From the NCBI GenBank assembly GCA_022822625.1, contig JAJEAV010000026.1:1-64000 (forward strand): a DNA stretch of 64,000 bases, read 5' to 3'. The position numbers and the translations under genes are program-made. Below, piece by piece: positions 60,172 to 64,000 of the stretch (positions are counted from its first letter, which is position 1; every line of letters starts with the position of its first letter). The notes beneath the pieces were generated by a model that saw only the letters and a list, made by a program, of their open reading frames with translations, was not told the DNA's origin and ran no database searches. Source of the DNA: Gammaproteobacteria bacterium. Lineage in GTDB: Bacteria; Pseudomonadota; Gammaproteobacteria; Arenicellales; Poriferihabitantaceae.

Positions 60172-60355
60172 ATTGGCACCCTGTTACGGACTGTTATAAT
60201 AATTTGAATCCCGGGATTCAGCTGTTCTGGCAAGGATCATCCCGTCATTATATGCCATTATTGTGCATCGCACACAAAATCAGTGCTGTCCTGGAGAATC
60301 TCGGGATTCATGATTCGGTGCAAAGCATATTATCTGGTGTCCTGATCTACAGGCA

Positions 60356-61075
60356 TCATCGATCTATCTTGTCTTCAACAGATTTCAGGATACCTCGCAG
60401 TATATTTACTTCTTCCCGAGTGAGCTGAGAACGATTAAACAGCCTTTTCAGTTTACGCATCAATAGCGATGAGCGCCCATCTATAAATTCAGTCATATTT
60501 AATGCCTTCTCCAGATGTGTCATGAATCCATTGACCTGTTCCCTGTTCGCGAGGTCTTCCCGCTCTTCCTTCCCGAACGAATTTTCGGAATTCATGAGCG
60601 CCTTTCGGAATTCATGGCAGAGAATTGTTGCTGCCGAGGCCAGATTCATGGATGGGAATCTCTCGTCAACATCAATCCTGATCATGTAGTTGCATAAATC
60701 GAGTTCGGCGTTTCCGAGTCCGTTGCGTTCCCTGCCGAAAACAATAGCCAACCGGGCATTCTGGCTGACGGCCTTCTCCATTGCCTGATCGGGTAAAAGC
60801 GTAGGCCAGCTGATTGACCTTTTTCTGGAAGTCGTTGCAAGCACCAGTGTACAGTCTTCAACAGCCTTCTCCAGCGTTGGATAATGTTCCGATTCTAGCA
60901 ATACCCTCCCTGCACCACTGGCACGACGCAAGGCATCTGAATTCACTATATCTGGTGCATTGACCAACGCCATGTTGTTGATTCCCATGTTTGTCATGGA
61001 ACGGGCGACTCCACCAACATTGCCGGGTTCCGAAGGTTCAACCAGAACGATTCGGATATAATTGGACATCTTCAT
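60356..61075 (-). CDS. trmJ: tRNA (cytidine/uridine-2'-O-)-methyltransferase TrmJ
   Basis: IRIVLVEPSEPGNVGGVARSMTNMGINNMALVNAP; LAIVFGRERNGLGNAELDLCNYMIRIDVDERFPSMNLASA. Confidence 0.95.
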   Translation of the reverse strand: MKMSNYIRIVLVEPSEPGNVGGVARSMTNMGINNMALVNAPDIVNSDALRRASGAGRVLLESEHYPTLEKAVEDCTLVLATTSRKRSISWPTLLPDQAMEKAVSQNARLAIVFGRERNGLGNAELDLCNYMIRIDVDERFPSMNLASAATILCHEFRKALMNSENSFGKEEREDLANREQVNGFMTHLEKALNMTEFIDGRSSLLMRKLKRLFNRSQLTREEVNILRGILKSVEDKIDR

Positions 61076-61157
61076 GATATATCGTAATTCGGTGAAATGA
61101 CTGACGGTTTATTGCCTGCTAGCCGGATTTCTCCAATGCTCTTTCAGGAAAATTATA

Positions 61158-61991
61158 TTGGACCCTCTGCTCAATATCGGGATAAAGGCCGCTGTTTCAG
61201 CCGGAAAAGTGTTGACCCAGTCCCTCAATTCACTTGACCGCCTCCATGTAACTCCAAAAGGTCGTCATGACTTTGTGAGCGAGGCCGATCAAATGTCCGA
61301 AGAAATCATTATCGAGATTGTGCGCAAACACTATCCCGAGCATGACATCATTACCGAAGAATCGGGTATACATGTGGGTTCGGGTAATGACGGGGATCAA
61401 TTCGAATGGATCATTGATCCACTGGATGGAACCATGAATTATCTGCACAACCATCCCGACTTTACGGTTTCAATTGCTGTCACAAAAAACAATGTTCTTG
61501 AGCATGGCATTATATTCGATCCCATCCGCAACGACTTGTACACTGCCAGCCGTAATCGTGGAGCACAATTAAACGGGAAGCGGATACACGTAACACATGC
61601 TAGGAATCTCAAGCGGTCTACGATTGCCGTGGGTACACCTCATCCCGACTACGACTACAGGGATTACTGGCTTGATAATGTTTCCGAAATTATCAAGGGA
61701 GTGGGCACAGTTCGAGTTACCGGATCAGCAGCACTTGATCTGGCACATGTTGCTACCGGTAGAACCGATGGTTTTTTCCAGCCCTCGCTGAAAGTATGGG
61801 ATATTGCTGCGGGCAGCTTGCTAGTCCGGGAAGCCAAGGGGCTTGTGGCCGACTGGAGCGGCAATCAAGACCATCTCGAAAATGGATATGTTCTGGCCTC
61901 AGGAACCGGTATTTTCAGTCAACTTCTGGGATTGACCCAGTCCGTTTACGGGGATATTGCGACGACAAGTCCCACAGATATAACTGGATGA
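61158..61991 (+). CDS. suhB: Inositol-1-monophosphatase family protein SuhB (TTG start)
   Basis: DFVSEADQMSEEIIIEIVRKHYPEHDIITEESG; FEWIIDPLDGTMNYLHNHPDFTVSIAV; divergent from trmJ. Confidence 0.96.
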   Translation: MDPLLNIGIKAAVSAGKVLTQSLNSLDRLHVTPKGRHDFVSEADQMSEEIIIEIVRKHYPEHDIITEESGIHVGSGNDGDQFEWIIDPLDGTMNYLHNHPDFTVSIAVTKNNVLEHGIIFDPIRNDLYTASRNRGAQLNGKRIHVTHARNLKRSTIAVGTPHPDYDYRDYWLDNVSEIIKGVGTVRVTGSAALDLAHVATGRTDGFFQPSLKVWDIAAGSLLVREAKGLVADWSGNQDHLENGYVLASGTGIFSQLLGLTQSVYGDIATTSPTDITG

Positions 61992-62135
61992 CTATTCCAG
62001 TCGGCAACATCTTGCTTCATAGTCCACGCCAATTCAAAATTCAGGATAATCGAATATCTCGGAACCCACCAATGATCCTTCTGTAAACGACATGAACATG
62101 GAATCTGAATCTATACGTTGAATTGGTATCGCTTT

Positions 62136-64000
62136 ATGGAACAGGAGTCTCTTATCAAGCCAACACCGGGAGAGCTCAGCAAGTCTGAACTGTCGGGGCA
62201 TACGCCCATGATAAAGCAGTATCTCGCAATCAAGAAGGAATATCCCGATACGATTCTGTTCTATCAAATGGGCGATTTTTACGAGATGTTTTTTGAAGAT
62301 GCCCAGGAAGCATCAAAACTGCTCGATATCACCCTGACATCGCGCAGTCAATCCGGGGGTTCAGAAGTTCCAATGGCTGGTGTTCCTATTCACTCGGTTG
62401 AGCAATATCTTGAGCGCCTGATAGGTCTGAACCTGTCTGTCGCAATTTGCGATCAGGTGGGAGACCCGGCAAATTCCAAAGGCCCGGTTGAGCGTAAGGT
62501 TGTTCGAGTCGTAACTCCAGGCACCTTGATTGAGGAAACACTGCTTAACGATCGACAGGAAAACATAACCGCCTCTGTTTTTGAATTGAACGATCGTTAC
62601 GGAATCGCCACTCTTGAAATATCAAGCGGGAGATTCGTAGGCTATGAGGTCAGTACCCGGGAACTGCTGCTCAGCTCAATTCGTCGAATCAGTCCGGCAG
62701 AAATGGTCATCAGCGATAATCAAAATCCGTTTGAAGACGATACTGCTGCACGACAAGTCCCTTCTTGGTATTTTGACTCATCCCGCACCGAAAACGTTCT
62801 TTGCGAGTTGTTTGAAACAAGGTTTCTTGATGCATTTGATTGCCCGGAGTTCCCGGTTGCAACCCGTGCGGCAGGTGCCCTGATTCTTTACATCCAGGAC
62901 TTGCATGGCAATCAGTTGCCGCATGTCACCGGCATCGAATTCAAGCGGCAAAGCAGTTTTTTGAACATGGACGAGGTGACCCGGAGAAATCTGGAAATCG
63001 AAGTTGGACACGATGGCACTTCCCATAACAGTCTGGTCCGCATTTTCGATGACTGTGGAACTGCAATGGGTGCCAGAATGCTTCGAAGATGGTTCAATGC
63101 ACCAATCACGGATCGAACGGAACTTGTCTCTCGACACGATGCAATCGACTGGTTGCTGGAAATACCTCAGCTTGAAAAAATCAGGACCCTGTTGAAGTCG
63201 ATTGTGGACATGGAGCGAATACTCGCCAGGGTTTCCATGAAGACAGCTCGACCGCGTGATCTGCTGGGACTCCGCAACTCTCTCGAAATCCTGCCGGAGA
63301 TCAACCAGCTCATCGAGCATTGCCCTGCGCCATTGATTCAATCATTACAGGGCAATCTGACACCCCGGCATGAAGTGCATGATCTTCTCAAATCGGCGAT
63401 CAAGGACGATCCCCCGAACATTATTCGTGATGGCGGTGTTTTAAGGGATGACTACGACCAGGAACTCGGCGAGCTAAGACACCTGCAACAGGAATCCGGT
63501 GATCACCTGATTGCGATGGAAGTTCACGAACGAAAATCTACAGGGATTTCAAATCTGCGGATTCGTTATAACCGGGTTCATGGATATTACATCGAAATTC
63601 CACGATCGCAGGAAGGCATGGTACCCGAACACTACATACGACGACAGACGATCAAGAATGCAGAACGCTTCGTAACGGAAGAACTCAAGGAGTTTGAGGA
63701 AAGAATACTGGGTGCAAAGGGCAAGGCATTGATTCGTGAAAAGTACTTGTATGACCAGATTCTTGAAAGCCTACAGCCACATATCAAGGCAATCATGCAG
63801 TGTGCACGCGCTCTGGCCTGTCTGGACCTGCTTGGAAATTTTGCCTCGAAAGCCCAGACACTCGACTTATGCCGCCCGGAGCTGGTGGAAAAATCCAGTA
63901 TTGAAATTATCAACGGACGTCATCCTGTGGTCGAGCAAACGCTGATCCGGAAGGATTTCATTAGCAACACGACTCTGCTTGACGACAACACTCGAATGCA
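62136..64000 (+). CDS. mutS: DNA mismatch repair protein MutS (3' end beyond the window)
   Basis: Translated directly: [95 protein letters not shown]. Absent from the ORF track because no stop is reached. Confidence 0.97.
   Translation, partial: MEQESLIKPTPGELSKSELSGHTPMIKQYLAIKKEYPDTILFYQMGDFYEMFFEDAQEASKLLDITLTSRSQSGGSEVPMAGVPIHSVEQYLERLIGLNLSVAICDQVGDPANSKGPVERKVVRVVTPGTLIEETLLNDRQENITASVFELNDRYGIATLEISSGRFVGYEVSTRELLLSSIRRISPAEMVISDNQNPFEDDTAARQVPSWYFDSSRTENVLCELFETRFLDAFDCPEFPVATRAAGALILYIQDLHGNQLPHVTGIEFKRQSSFLNMDEVTRRNLEIEVGHDGTSHNSLVRIFDDCGTAMGARMLRRWFNAPITDRTELVSRHDAIDWLLEIPQLEKIRTLLKSIVDMERILARVSMKTARPRDLLGLRNSLEILPEINQLIEHCPAPLIQSLQGNLTPRHEVHDLLKSAIKDDPPNIIRDGGVLRDDYDQELGELRHLQQESGDHLIAMEVHERKSTGISNLRIRYNRVHGYYIEIPRSQEGMVPEHYIRRQTIKNAERFVTEELKEFEERILGAKGKALIREKYLYDQILESLQPHIKAIMQCARALACLDLLGNFASKAQTLDLCRPELVEKSSIEIINGRHPVVEQTLIRKDFISNTTLLDDNTRM

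Noticed and set aside
62644-63945. Several listed ORFs at the right end (e.g. 62778-63341 minus, 63632-63913 minus)
   Set aside because: They lie inside the open mutS frame (62136 to the window end) and are antisense or out-of-frame artefacts.
1-64000. CRISPR arrays, rRNA genes, complete IS elements or prophage
   Set aside because: Reading through the window showed no regularly spaced direct repeats, no rRNA sequence, and no transposase, integrase or phage structural genes.

Overview
This 64-kb window looks gammaproteobacterial. Positions 1-21 kb form a defence island; 21-64 kb is mostly core and metabolic chromosome.

Defence island: a complete-order type I BREX operon lies on the minus strand (brxA-brxB-brxC-[AAA ATPase + PD-(D/E)XK-like protein]-pglX-pglZ-brxL). 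pglX is split by an apparent one-base frameshift near 12436. Convergent to it is a 1391-aa STAND/NACHT-like NTPase with a C-terminal PD-(D/E)XK-like motif. DUF4143-type ATPases sit at both ends; the right-hand one has a perfect 22-bp inverted repeat just upstream.

Remainder: an enoyl-CoA hydratase / NDP-forming acyl-CoA synthetase divergent pair; lepA-lepB; an orphan NorD/CbbO-like vWA protein; ychF-pth-rplY-prs-tRNA-Gln; a 10-kb glycerol/glycerol-3-phosphate ABC transport and catabolism locus (glpV-R-S-T-P-Q-U-D-K); folE-hisI; dacA-ybeD-lipB; murU, lptD-surA-ubiK; a CDF transporter; two different PHA synthase classes side by side with phaB; trmJ/suhB; and the 5' part of mutS, which runs off the end.

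Best candidates for something new: the ATPase + nuclease gene pair embedded in the BREX operon, and the STAND NTPase-nuclease. All calls come from reading the supplied translations and sequence; no database search was run.
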